Positions 17,030 to 25,060 of a stretch of 64,000 bases of DNA are shown here, piece after piece. The DNA is taken from NCBI RefSeq assembly GCF_007859755.1, contig NZ_SJPF01000001.1:1042082-1106081 (forward strand), in the 5' to 3' direction. Source of the stretch: Blastopirellula retiformator (GTDB taxonomy: Bacteria > Planctomycetota > Planctomycetia > Pirellulales > Pirellulaceae). A program made the translations under genes and the position numbers. Position 1 is the first letter of the stretch, and every line of letters starts with the position of its first letter. The notes beneath the pieces were generated by a model. It worked only from the letters and a program-made list of their open reading frames with translations. It ran no database searches and was not told the DNA's origin.

Positions 17030-17161
17030 CGAAGAGCGAGATGATGACATACCTAGCGCCTTTGATTCGATCCTGACGTTTCCTTCGAAGCGTTTTCCCC
17101 GATTGATTGGCGGCGCGATTGCTTCTCTTTCCCTTATCCCCTCGGAACAGCGAGTCGACTT

Positions 17162-18214
17162 ATGCGCTTTTCGAAGAATTCCCAGCTGCGCGATCGGCGA
17201 TTCGCTTTTACGTTGGTCGAACTTCTCGTCGTGATCGCGATCATCGGCGTCTTGATCGCCCTGTTGTTGCCGGCGGTGCAGCAAGCTCGTGAAGCGGCGC
17301 GGCGGATGCAATGCGTCAACCGAATGAAGCAAGTCGGATTGGCGCTGCACACCTATCACGACGCCTACTCCGCTTTCCCGGCACTGCAGATGCAGGTGCA
17401 GCCGACCCGACCAGCCGGTTTCGCGGCGCTGTTGCCTTACCTGGAGCAGACGGCGATCTATGACGACATGACCAGCGCGAGTCCGCCGTATGGCGCAAAC
17501 GACTGGAACCCGACTCATCAGAACACGACGATCAGCGAGTTTGCCTGTCCGTCCGATCCCAACTGGGGAAGCCGTGCTGGCGTCAGTGGGCGTCAGCCGC
17601 GTAGTTATCACCTGTCGGTCGGCGACAGTATTCGGAACAACCACACGACAAGTTCGTCGAAGCGCGGGATGTTTGTGCCGCTCGAGAATCGCACATTCGC
17701 CGATTTGAGCGATGGGACCAGCAACTCATTCGCCGTATCAGAAGTAGTGATCGGTCCGAACAGCGTGACTCGCTTCCTGAAAGGAAACGTCGCCGTCACA
17801 CCAGGCATTAACACCAATCCGTCGAGCCCCGCCGATTGTTGGGCGGCTCGCGGCAGCAATGGCCTGGTCGCCTCGGCGGTCGAAGTGACGGCCGAGTCCT
17901 ACGTCCATCGGGCGCCCGGCAGTCGGTGGGCGGAAGGTCGCGTCTTCTTTACCGGCTTTAGTTCTGTCTTGCCTCCCAATTCGCCTCGCTGCACGATCGC
18001 GCACAACGACGGAACCTGGGGCATCTGGACTCCCAGCAGTTTTCACACCGGCGGCGTGAACGTTGGTTTCGCCGATGGTTCGGTTCACTTCATCAGCGAG
18101 ACGATCGACGCAGGCAACCCCACCGCGACCGAGGCCGCCAGCGGCCCGAGTCCGTACGGCGTCTGGGGCGCGCTGGGCTCGATCAACGGCGGCGAGACGC
18201 AAAGCGAATTCTAA
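17162..18214 (+). CDS. DUF1559 prepilin-like protein
   Basis: A 350-residue protein of the large planctomycete DUF1559 family. The N-terminus carries a type IV prepilin-like signal, RRFAFTLVELLVVIAIIGV, followed by LLLPAVQQAREAARR. The residue before FTLVE is Ala where prepilins normally have Gly, which may weaken processing by prepilin peptidase. The C-terminus has the family H-x9-DG motif (FHTGGVNVGFADG). Family members are thought to be exported pseudopilin-like proteins, but their role is not settled. The lipoprotein gene starts 23 bp downstream, a pairing that recurs at 44914-46351. Confidence 0.92.
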   Translation: MRFSKNSQLRDRRFAFTLVELLVVIAIIGVLIALLLPAVQQAREAARRMQCVNRMKQVGLALHTYHDAYSAFPALQMQVQPTRPAGFAALLPYLEQTAIYDDMTSASPPYGANDWNPTHQNTTISEFACPSDPNWGSRAGVSGRQPRSYHLSVGDSIRNNHTTSSSKRGMFVPLENRTFADLSDGTSNSFAVSEVVIGPNSVTRFLKGNVAVTPGINTNPSSPADCWAARGSNGLVASAVEVTAESYVHRAPGSRWAEGRVFFTGFSSVLPPNSPRCTIAHNDGTWGIWTPSSFHTGGVNVGFADGSVHFISETIDAGNPTATEAASGPSPYGVWGALGSINGGETQSEF

Positions 18215-18237
18215 GATAGAGCGGGCGGAGAGTGATA

Positions 18238-18711
18238 ATGCGGACGAGTCAATTAGCTTTGCTGTTGATTGTGACGGTTGCCGGCATCGGTTGCGGAAAG
18301 GCCCGCGATCCGAATCGCCCAAAAACGGTGCCGGTCACAGCAGTGGTTACCTATCAGGGCAAACCCGTCGAAAAGGCGACCGTCACGTTCGCCGGAGCGG
18401 AAGTAAGAGGCGCCGTCGGTCACACCGACGACCAAGGGGAAGTCAAGCTCTGGACCTATGAAGAAGCAGACGGCGTTATCCCGGGAACTTACGAGGTTGC
18501 GATCCGCAAACTGGAAGTGCTGGCGCTGCCCGATCCTGAGACTGTTTCGCCGGCCGAATATAGTCGCTTGTCGCGGCAAATGAACTCCGCCCTCTCGGGC
18601 GCTCCGCAGCATTTGCTGCCGAAACGATACGCCAGCGAAGAGACGAGCGGGCTAACGGTCGAAGTTAAAGACCCCGGCGAGAACGTGTTTGCGTTTGAGC
18701 TAGAGGACTAA
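18238..18711 (+). CDS. Lipoprotein with transthyretin-like / carboxypeptidase regulatory-like fold
   Basis: A 157-residue protein starting MRTSQLALLLIVTVAGIGCG; the lipobox GIGC puts it at a membrane surface. The mature part begins with TVPVTAVVTYQGKPVEKATV, the start of a small Ig-like beta-sandwich related to carboxypeptidase regulatory-like domains, and has TDDQGEVKLWTY and IPGTYEVAI. The ATG at 18238 is preceded by GGAG. It is the second gene of a DUF1559/lipoprotein pair; such pairs are common in planctomycetes and the two products may act together at the cell surface, which is inference. Confidence 0.82.
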   Translation: MRTSQLALLLIVTVAGIGCGKARDPNRPKTVPVTAVVTYQGKPVEKATVTFAGAEVRGAVGHTDDQGEVKLWTYEEADGVIPGTYEVAIRKLEVLALPDPETVSPAEYSRLSRQMNSALSGAPQHLLPKRYASEETSGLTVEVKDPGENVFAFELED

Positions 18712-18723
18712 GCGATCGCGCTC

Positions 18724-19692
18724 TCACTTCCACTGCCAGACGTCGCTTTTCTTTAGCGTCGTTTCCTTGCGGGGCTGGTTCGACTGCAGCCACTGTTTGG
18801 CGGCGGCGTCGTTCTTCAAATAGGCGTCCCAAAACTTCAGGCTGATTTGCTGGATCGCCGGATGGTGGTCCGGATCACGTCGGCCGACGCGAAGTCCGGT
18901 AGTGTCAGAAAAGGCGGAGTGCTGGGCGCCGTCGAAAACCAACTCGTACTTATCGCCGGCCGGCAGCGCCTTGTAGACTTCGCGGCGCGACGCCGGCGTC
19001 GTATTGCCGTCGATGTGGCTGCTGTCTTCGGTGCCGGTCATGCAGAGCATCGGGGCTTTGATTTCGCCAAACGAATCTGCGGCTGACATGCCCTTGCTCG
19101 TCTGCGGGCTCATCGGCAGAAAGGCGTCGAGCCGCGGTTCGCTGGTGGTCATGCCGAGCGGAAACTTGCGACCGGCGACCGCCGTCGTGGTGACCGCGCC
19201 GAAGCTATGCCCGGCCATGCCGATATGTTTGAGATCGAGTTTGCTGTGTAGGGCGCTGTCGTGTTGTTTATTCCAGATTTCCAACTGATCAAGAATGAAC
19301 GAGACGTCTTTGTTGCGGTCGAGCATGTTCTTGCCGTTGGCCGCTTGTTTCATTGCCTGCAAGATCTGGCGGCGCTCGACTCCTTTCCAGACTTCCTCAT
19401 CGCTCCCGGCATGCTGCAGGAAGACGCTGACGTAACCATGCTCGGCCCAGAAGTCGCCCAGGTAACGACTGTTCTCTCGCGAGCCCCCCAGGCCATGCGA
19501 AAAGAGAATTACCGGTAACGGCTTCTCTGTTTCGGGCAGGTAGATGCGAATTGGGACGACGCGATCCCGCGAGGCGTCTTTCGGCTCTTGATCGATTTGA
19601 CGAACCTGGGGCGCCGCTGCCGCTACGGTGGGCGCCAGCAATAGGGTGGTCAGCAGCAGGGGGCTGAACAAGGACCGATAGAGCGTCGCCAT
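18724..19692 (-). CDS. Secreted alpha/beta hydrolase (PAF-acetylhydrolase-like)
   Basis: A 322-residue enzyme with a signal peptide (MATLYRSLFSPLLLTTLLLA...AAAAPQ). It has an oxyanion-hole region LPVILFSHGLGGSRENSRYL, the nucleophile elbow GMAGHSFGA, an acidic segment LCMTGTEDSSH and a late His in FDGAQHSAFSD. This resembles platelet-activating-factor acetylhydrolase-type or dienelactone-hydrolase-type secreted esterases. The start at 19692 is preferred over the upstream in-frame ATG because it begins the signal peptide and has GGGAA upstream. It converges on the 18238 lipoprotein gene, with 12 bases between stops. Substrate unknown. Confidence 0.86.
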   Translation of the reverse strand: MATLYRSLFSPLLLTTLLLAPTVAAAAPQVRQIDQEPKDASRDRVVPIRIYLPETEKPLPVILFSHGLGGSRENSRYLGDFWAEHGYVSVFLQHAGSDEEVWKGVERRQILQAMKQAANGKNMLDRNKDVSFILDQLEIWNKQHDSALHSKLDLKHIGMAGHSFGAVTTTAVAGRKFPLGMTTSEPRLDAFLPMSPQTSKGMSAADSFGEIKAPMLCMTGTEDSSHIDGNTTPASRREVYKALPAGDKYELVFDGAQHSAFSDTTGLRVGRRDPDHHPAIQQISLKFWDAYLKNDAAAKQWLQSNQPRKETTLKKSDVWQWK

Positions 19693-19795
19693 GGCAAGGT
19701 TCCCGTCGAAGATTAGGAGATGGGCGTCCATGGAAAGCTACTTCCCAGCTGGCAGACAGGTTTCAGCGGTTGAGCCGTGCGGCGAGAATTCGCGC

Positions 19796-19825
19796 AGAAA
19801 AAAAGCCCCGTCGGAAGCGGGGCTT
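19796..19825 (-). terminator. Rho-independent terminator
   Basis: On the minus strand AAGCCCCG (19825-19818) pairs with CGGGGCTT (19810-19803) across a 7-base loop and runs into a T tract (complement of the A run at about 19797-19804). It lies about 45 bp after the stop of the gene at 19868-20320. Confidence 0.88.
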
Positions 19826-19867
19826 GGTGGTTGGGGCGGCGATCGCGATGTCCATTGCAGGCAAGGT

Positions 19868-20320
19868 TTATTTGCCCGGCGAGTGCGGACTGCCGAGCTG
19901 CGCCAGCATTTGCAGCACTCCGTTCAGGTGGGCGATCCGCGGGCCGAAGCGATCGACGAATTCGGTCAGCATAAATTCGCTGTCGATCATGTCTTCGCCG
20001 CTATCGTCGATTTCGCTGGCGATCGAGTCGAGAAACTCGGTGTGGACTTTGCTTAGCGCTTCGGCCGCCTTGCGGCATTTATCGGCCAGCTCTGGGTTGG
20101 CTTTCCGCCAAGCCGCTAGCTCGGTTTGTCGTTGTTTTTGCTGCGAAATCTGGTTTTGCAGCATTTCCTCCATCAGTTCGGCCTGCCGTTCCTGCAGCGT
20201 TACCATACGTTGCAGCAAACCGGCGATATTGCCGCCTGTCGAATCGTCATTACCTGTGGGAGAACCGGCAGTTACGTCGACGTGAGTGAAGAGGGAGGGG
20301 AAATTATTCGGGCCAGACAT
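19868..20320 (-). CDS. Coiled-coil hypothetical protein
   Basis: A 150-residue protein without signal peptide or TM helix. After a Gly/Ser/Asp-rich N-terminal tail (about 30 residues), residues 33-100 are strongly helical and Gln/Glu-rich (LLQRMVTLQERQAELMEEML, QKQRQTELAAWRKANPELADKC), predicting a coiled coil. The C-terminal part (IDDSGEDMIDSEFMLTEFVDRFGPRI) is acidic and helical. I do not recognise a named family; it looks like a conserved planctomycete hypothetical. It has its own terminator and is divergent from the SNF2 operon. Confidence 0.72.
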   Translation of the reverse strand: MSGPNNFPSLFTHVDVTAGSPTGNDDSTGGNIAGLLQRMVTLQERQAELMEEMLQNQISQQKQRQTELAAWRKANPELADKCRKAAEALSKVHTEFLDSIASEIDDSGEDMIDSEFMLTEFVDRFGPRIAHLNGVLQMLAQLGSPHSPGK

Positions 20321-20500
20321 TGATAAAAACTCCAGGGGGGGAAGACCCTAAGTATAGTCACGTTGGCCAGCGATTGTCGAGCATTTGCGGAATTTGGCAG
20401 TGCCGCTAGCAAGCCCCGCTCTTGGCGCCTTCGCTGCGACAGTTAAAGTCGACCGCCGCGCAGCACCGATTGTGAAGGAAGCATCGTCGCATGAGGGAAT

Positions 20501-21145
20501 ATGGGCGATGTGATAGCACCCCGGATTTGCACCCCTGAGAGAAAGCTGCCTGTGACCGCGAGGGACAAGAGTTCCGTGCCGACTGTAGGATACTTGACGG
20601 TGGTCGAAGACGAGCAGCACGGCCTGTTCGGCGGATACCTATTACTTAATTCCAACGGGCGACCGTTGGAATTCCATTGCACGACGCCAGTCAGAGCGAA
20701 TCGTGCCCAGGAGATTTTGTACGGCCCGACGCTGCGTGAATATCTTTGTGGAGAGCAGATTGCGGCGGCTCTGGTTCGCAAGACGAAACTGGCGCCGCGA
20801 TTGATCTGCACCGACATGACCGAGGTGCTTGCCGTCCGGCAGCATGTCGAGGCGCCGGTGATTGCGATTCCCGCCGTCGCCGCCGAGCCGCCTGCTAGCG
20901 AGTCTACGAGCGACGCCGCTGGTCAATCGTGGCGAGTCGACGCTCCCCATGCCATTGCCGCGCCCAAGTCGGCGGCTTCATTCGCCCTGGCTGGCGCCGA
21001 CGTGTTGGTCAACGACGCGTATCCGCAGGATCAAGCGGACGTGGCCGGTATCTGGGAGACGTTCGAGGCCCGCATCGATTTGACCGAGCCGTTTGGACGT
21101 ATCCACGAAGCGATCAGCGAAGCGCAACAGTCGCAACGCGGTTAA
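20501..21145 (+). CDS. Hypothetical partner gene of the SNF2 helicase
   Basis: A 214-residue soluble protein. The first 110 residues are ordered and rich in beta-strand signals (VPTVGYLTVVEDEQHGLFGG, REYLCGEQIAAALV, PRLICTDMTEVLAVR); residues 120-165 are Ala/Pro-rich linker; the end is acidic and helical. No family recognised. The SNF2 helicase starts 57 bp downstream in the same direction, so the two are almost certainly co-transcribed. An accessory role with the helicase is inference. An 11-bp perfect hairpin lies within the coding sequence at 20648-20673. Confidence 0.75.
   Translation: MGDVIAPRICTPERKLPVTARDKSSVPTVGYLTVVEDEQHGLFGGYLLLNSNGRPLEFHCTTPVRANRAQEILYGPTLREYLCGEQIAAALVRKTKLAPRLICTDMTEVLAVRQHVEAPVIAIPAVAAEPPASESTSDAAGQSWRVDAPHAIAAPKSAASFALAGADVLVNDAYPQDQADVAGIWETFEARIDLTEPFGRIHEAISEAQQSQRG
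20648..20673 (+). other. Perfect hairpin with GCGA loop inside a coding region
   Basis: AATTCCAACGG (20648-20658) pairs perfectly with CCGTTGGAATT (20663-20673) around the tetraloop GCGA, a GNRA-type loop. It falls in the codons for LLNSNGRPLEF of the gene at 20501. It may be chance, or an mRNA structure. Confidence 0.5.
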
Positions 21146-21202
21146 TCCGACAGGTCGACCCAAGGTCGACGCCCAACAACTTCAGACCCCAAGGATGGGA
21201 AG

Positions 21203-22981
21203 ATGAATCTGCCGGAAGCCGATGCGGCGGCGCCGTCGATCGTTTCGTTCGCTAATCTGGAAGTGAGCGTCGAAACGCACAGTCAAACGTTTGACGATTC
21301 GCTGGAGCTGGCGACCGAGTCGACGCCGCTGAAGATTGACGCTCCTAAGGTGGTGTCGATTCCTTGTCGAGCGCCGCGCGTGGCGGTCAAGACTTATGTC
21401 TTCCCCGAAGCGCCTGATTGGGCGGTCGGACCTCCGCCCGCCAAAAAAACGCCGGCCGACAATCAGAATGCCCTCGAGTCTGGCGTGGAAGATAAAGAGG
21501 CGAAGCCGAGCCAGGCCAAAAAGCCGGCGACGCGGATCAAGCCGCCGGCCGACGTGATCAAACTGCAAGATCGGCTCTACTACCTACTGCAGCCTTCGCT
21601 GGAGTCGTTGGTCAGCACCGGCTCATTGGAGTTTCCGTTCGAGCCGTTTCCGTACCAGTTTGAAGGGATCGCGTTTCTCTTTCCGCGTACGGCGGCCGTC
21701 TTGGCGGACGAGATGGGATTGGGCAAGACGATGCAGGCCATTTCGACGATGCGGATGTTGATCCGCTCGGGAGAGGCCCGCAACATCTTGTTGATCTGCC
21801 CCAAGCCGTTGGTGACCAACTGGAAGCGGGAGTTCGCCACGTGGGCGCCGGAGATTCCGGTCTCGATTATTGAAGGGGACCAGGCGCGGCGAACGTGGCA
21901 ATGGCGCTCGACCGAAGCGCCAGTGAAGATCGCCAACTACGAACTGATGATGCGCGATCAAGAGATCGTCAACGACGAATCGCTGCGGTTTGACCTGGTG
22001 GTGTTGGACGAAGCGCAGCGGATCAAAAACTCCGGCAGCACCACGGCGCAGATTGTACGGGCGATCCCGCGAGATCGCAGCTGGGCGCTGACCGGCACGC
22101 CGATCGAAAATTGCACCGACGACCTAGTCGGGATCTTCGAGTTCCTGGTGCCTGGTTATCTGTACAAAGGGATGCCGCTCAAACAATTGTGCACGGCGAC
22201 CAGCGAGTACATCATTCGCCGCACCAAGGATATGGTGCTTGAGGATATGCCGCCGCGGCTGTATCGCGACGCCGACTTGTCGCTGTCGCCAGCACAACAA
22301 GAGACGTACGAACTGGCGGAGAACGAGGGGATCGTGCGGCTCGAAAAGATGGGGGAAGAGCTAACGGTACAGCACGTGTTTGAATTGGTGCTGCGGCTGA
22401 AGCAGATCTGCAACTTCGATCCGCGGACCGGCGACAGCAGCAAGATGGAACAACTGCGGGCCGACATGGAAGAAGTCGCCGCCAGCGGCAAGAAGGCGAT
22501 CGTCTTTAGCCAATGGACGCAAACGATCGAACAGATCCGCAAACAGCTGGAGCCTTTCGGGCCGCTCGAGTATCACGGCAAAATCCCGAGCAAACATCGC
22601 GACGGCGTGATCGACCAATTTAAGCATGACCCGTCGAAGCACGTCATTCTGATGAGCTATGGCGCCGGGAGCGTGGGGCTCAATCTACAGTTTTGCGAGT
22701 ATGTCTTCCTGTTTGATCGTTGGTGGAATCCGGCGATTGAAGATCAGGCGATCAATCGAGCGCATCGGATCGGGGCCAAGGGCGCGGTCACGGTTTCGCG
22801 GTATCTGGCGATGAACACGATCGAGACGCGAATTGATCAGGTGCTCAACGAAAAGCGGGAGCTGTTCAATACGCTGTTTGCCGAGGCTGGGACTCCGCAG
22901 CCGGGCGGGTTGTCGAAAGACGAGATCTTCGGCCTGTTTAACTTGCGAAGTCCCAAGGGACCGATTCGCCTGGCCGCTTGA
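21203..22981 (+). CDS. SNF2-family DEAD/DEAH-box ATPase
   Basis: A 592-residue Swi2/Snf2-type ATPase, a cytoplasmic dsDNA translocase that remodels protein-DNA complexes. After a low-complexity N-terminal region (about 115 residues), Walker A reads DEMGLGKTMQAIST (about 172-185), motif II reads VVLDEAQRIKN, motif III SWALTGTPIEN, and the helicase C-terminal half contains KKAIVFSQWTQT, MSYGAGSVGLNLQ, FDRWWNPAIEDQAINRAHRIGA. It lacks the SWIM/SNF2_N extensions of the larger bacterial RapA/HepA proteins. It is encoded 57 bp after a hypothetical gene with which it likely forms an operon. Target unknown. Confidence 0.93.
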   Translation: MNLPEADAAAPSIVSFANLEVSVETHSQTFDDSLELATESTPLKIDAPKVVSIPCRAPRVAVKTYVFPEAPDWAVGPPPAKKTPADNQNALESGVEDKEAKPSQAKKPATRIKPPADVIKLQDRLYYLLQPSLESLVSTGSLEFPFEPFPYQFEGIAFLFPRTAAVLADEMGLGKTMQAISTMRMLIRSGEARNILLICPKPLVTNWKREFATWAPEIPVSIIEGDQARRTWQWRSTEAPVKIANYELMMRDQEIVNDESLRFDLVVLDEAQRIKNSGSTTAQIVRAIPRDRSWALTGTPIENCTDDLVGIFEFLVPGYLYKGMPLKQLCTATSEYIIRRTKDMVLEDMPPRLYRDADLSLSPAQQETYELAENEGIVRLEKMGEELTVQHVFELVLRLKQICNFDPRTGDSSKMEQLRADMEEVAASGKKAIVFSQWTQTIEQIRKQLEPFGPLEYHGKIPSKHRDGVIDQFKHDPSKHVILMSYGAGSVGLNLQFCEYVFLFDRWWNPAIEDQAINRAHRIGAKGAVTVSRYLAMNTIETRIDQVLNEKRELFNTLFAEAGTPQPGGLSKDEIFGLFNLRSPKGPIRLAA

Positions 22982-23080
22982 TCAGGGAAATCCTGGCCAG
23001 AACTTTGTAAACGGCGGCGCCTGCACTACGATGGGATCGGTTCGCTCCTTCTTTTCCGGTTCTCTGCTCAAGGCGGTTGG

Positions 23081-23668
23081 ATGACTTGGCTGATTATTGG
23101 CGGCGGCGTTTGTGCTGGCGTTGTGGTCTTAATCGTATTGGCGATTATCGCCCTGATTCTCTATAGCTCGTACAGCGAAGCCGCGGCGGAAAAGCGAATT
23201 CGCGAAGACGGCAAGCCGGTCTTGGCGGTGGTGGTGATGGCCAACGCTGAGTTTTTGCGGACCAAGAGCATCGCATCGGCGCCGGCCTTGGTCATTTTTT
23301 CGCAAGAAGATCCTTCCCCCGCGTTGGCCGACGCGATGCGCGATTTAGGCCTCGAATTGTTTGAGCTTTACACGGCCGAAGCGGATGATGTCGCCGGACT
23401 GCCGCCGTTTCAGCGAGAGACCGCCGAGCTGATCAAAAATGATCGTTATCAGGAAGGACGCCGTACCCGACTGCCGCTCGAACTGACGCGAGGTCGCGTC
23501 ATCTACATGGCCGACATCTGGGTCGAACGCGAACGTCTACCGGACCATATCGCGCTATCACGCATCTTGGCGTGCCTGGCGACGGGACAGGACGAAGGGG
23601 AGATCATCGCATTGCCGCATCACGAGGAAGCGGCGAAGCGGATTTACGAGGCGGCTGGGGCGCAGTAG
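23081..23668 (+). CDS. Membrane-anchored hypothetical protein
   Basis: A 195-residue protein with one N-terminal TM helix (LIIGGGVCAGVVVLIVLAIIALILY, residues 4-28) and a soluble domain of about 160 residues starting EAAAEKRIREDGKPVLAVVVMAN. The soluble part contains APALVIFSQED, TRGRVIYMADIWVERERLP and ALSRILACLATGQDEGEII. No family recognised. It lies 99 bp after the SNF2 gene on the same strand and could belong to that transcript. It converges on the small Cys protein at 23694. Confidence 0.72.
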   Translation: MTWLIIGGGVCAGVVVLIVLAIIALILYSSYSEAAAEKRIREDGKPVLAVVVMANAEFLRTKSIASAPALVIFSQEDPSPALADAMRDLGLELFELYTAEADDVAGLPPFQRETAELIKNDRYQEGRRTRLPLELTRGRVIYMADIWVERERLPDHIALSRILACLATGQDEGEIIALPHHEEAAKRIYEAAGAQ

Positions 23669-23693
23669 AGAGGGGCCTCACCGCGACTGGCAG

Positions 23694-23960
23694 CTAAGCG
23701 ATCGTGCAGAAGTCGTGTTCGCGAGTTTCCGTCAGCTCGTGCGACGGATCAATACGCGAAATGTGATCTTCGTCGTGCGTCAGCAAGATGGGAAGTTCGA
23801 TTTCGGAGGTGGGACGCGGTTTGGGGGGAGGAGAGTGCCAGGCGCCTCGGCAACTGAAGCGAGACATGCAACCGGTGCAGGGAGAGATGGCGACGCCGTC
23901 ACTAGTAAACTGCTGTCCGCAGAACGGATGCAGTTGGACGGATACGGTCGATTGGCTCAT
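23694..23960 (-). CDS. Small Cys-motif protein, paralogue A
   Basis: An 88-residue protein starting MSQSTVSVQLHPFCGQQ. It carries four Cys in the pattern C-x13-C-x2-C-x5-C, the last part reading SPCTGCMSRFSCRG. The gene at 24418-24660 has the same spacing and nearly the same core (SPCDGCMSRFSCRG), so the two are paralogues. The spacing suggests binding of one zinc ion or an Fe-S cluster; this is inference. The C-terminal half is acidic, His-containing and probably flexible. The ATG at 23960 is preceded by GGGAG. No named family recognised. Confidence 0.72.
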   Translation of the reverse strand: MSQSTVSVQLHPFCGQQFTSDGVAISPCTGCMSRFSCRGAWHSPPPKPRPTSEIELPILLTHDEDHISRIDPSHELTETREHDFCTIA

Positions 23961-24270
23961 ACGCTCCCTTTCCAGGCATAGGCAGGACCAGCGGCGGTGC
24001 AATAGCCATCTGGCTACTCATCTATAGCTTGCCGTTGTGCGCATGCAGCGCCGAGGTGCTGAATTTCTGCAGGGATGCGGTAAGTAGAAAATTGCCAGAA
24101 CGGCAATACTTTTGCTCGAAGAACGAGCCCTGAATCGGCGCTCCTTGATGAGTGGAGCAGGCCCGCGGCGGGGAAGGGGAGAGAAGTTCGTGAAACGATC
24201 CATAGGCAAAGCCGAAGTTGCTTCGACGATTCGCCCCTTCCCAGAAAAACAGTGGCGAAGACGCTTAGCT
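23961..24270. other. Gap between the paralogues, left of the repeat
   Basis: About 310 bases before the structured repeat. Frames read through it on the minus strand but have no convincing start, ribosome binding site or family likeness. A short inverted repeat (TTGCCAGAACGGCAA, near 24093-24107) is present. The promoter of paralogue A should lie here. I see no RNA gene. Confidence 0.5.
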
Positions 24271-24420
24271 GCCTGTTGAAAAATGCCATCGTGGCATTTT
24301 CCAACCTCGCCGGGCTCAGAGCATAGCTCTTCGCGGCTCGCAAAATAACGACTTACGTCGTTATTTTGGGATCGCATCCGTGCGATCGCGTAGTCCGTCG
24401 AGAAAATCAACGGACTGTTA
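24271..24420. repeat. 150-bp multi-hairpin repeat element (complete copy)
   Basis: Five hairpins in a row: TTGAAAAATGCCA/TGGCATTTTCCAA with loop TCG (24276-24304, one mismatch); AGAGC/GCTCT (24318-24330); CAAAATAACGAC/GTCGTTATTTTG with loop TTAC (24341-24368); GATCGCA/TGCGATC with loop TCCG (24370-24387); AGTCCGT/ACGGACT with an 11-nt loop (24392-24416). The last three bases are the stop codon of the minus-strand gene that starts at 24660. The right 64 bases recur at 1-64, again at a stop codon. No protein is encoded. The left boundary is estimated from the first hairpin. A copied, structured 3'-UTR element (terminator, processing site or REP-like mobile unit) is the likely nature. Confidence 0.85.
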
Positions 24421-24660
24421 GGCGATCGACGAGTGAACTTCGTGGGCCGCACTAACGCGAGTCGATTGGTCGCCGCTGGAGGCGAGTCGAAACGGGGGCA
24501 AAGTGGCCGAAGCGGTCGATTTTTTCGCGGTCGTGAGGCCGCAACCTCGGCAGCTGAAACGCGACATGCAGCCGTCACAAGGGCTGTAGGCGGCCGCCAA
24601 AGGAGCGCCGACGCGGGTGCAAAAGAACGGCTGGCGGTCGCCGGTGGTGGAATGGGTCAT
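24418..24660 (-). CDS. Small Cys-motif protein, paralogue B
   Basis: An 80-residue protein starting MTHSTTGDRQPFFCTRV, with the same C-x13-C-x2-C-x5-C pattern as the gene at 23694 and the shared core SPCDGCMSRFSCRG, followed by an additional Cys (RGCG). The C-terminal half is Ser/Thr/Ala-rich and probably disordered. Both proteins end in a similar His-containing tail. AGAGGG precedes the ATG at 24660; an in-frame ATG at 24678 would add six residues. The stop codon coincides with the edge of the structured repeat. Function unknown; metal binding is likely from the Cys spacing. Confidence 0.72.
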   Translation of the reverse strand: MTHSTTGDRQPFFCTRVGAPLAAAYSPCDGCMSRFSCRGCGLTTAKKSTASATLPPFRLASSGDQSTRVSAAHEVHSSIA

Positions 24661-25060
24661 GATTTCCCTCTCGTACATGTGAGAGGCCGCGGCGCATTTG
24701 GCTGATTCTGAAGGGCTTTTCCCGCAGAAACAGATGCCGGCGACCCCTAATTCAAACGTGGTCCCAAAATCCGACATCCAAATGGCCAGTACGACAATTC
24801 CGCCTCTTGGCGAACTAGCGATTTCTTTTGGATCTAAACGTCCACTTTACCAAATGTTCGGCGTAGTAAAAGAGAAAAACGAAGAACATCAATGAAGATT
24901 GCTTGCGGCGAATAATTGCGATTAGAATGACGAATCTCCCCTGATTATGGTAGCTAAGGCTCTGTTCTTTTGACGGTCTAGGATTGGCGGCGAGTCGCCG
25001 ACCGTGAAATTCACCTTGTACCAACAACTTCCCTCTTGATGACGACAGGCCGGGCAGGGC
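24661..25060. other. Intergenic region between paralogue B and the ECF/kinase pair
   Basis: About 400 bases between divergent genes. A 65-codon plus-strand frame at 24698-24895 has no ribosome binding site or family likeness and is not accepted. The right part has an AT-rich block near 24830-24930 and a perfect CGGCGA/TCGCCG inverted repeat (24988-25000) about 60 bp before the sigma-factor start, which could be a regulator site. No confident promoter boxes were found. Confidence 0.5.

Noticed and set aside
24014-24343. Minus-strand frame running through the structured repeat
   Set aside because: It begins inside the repeat hairpins, lacks a ribosome binding site and resembles no family; such frames arise from the repeat itself.
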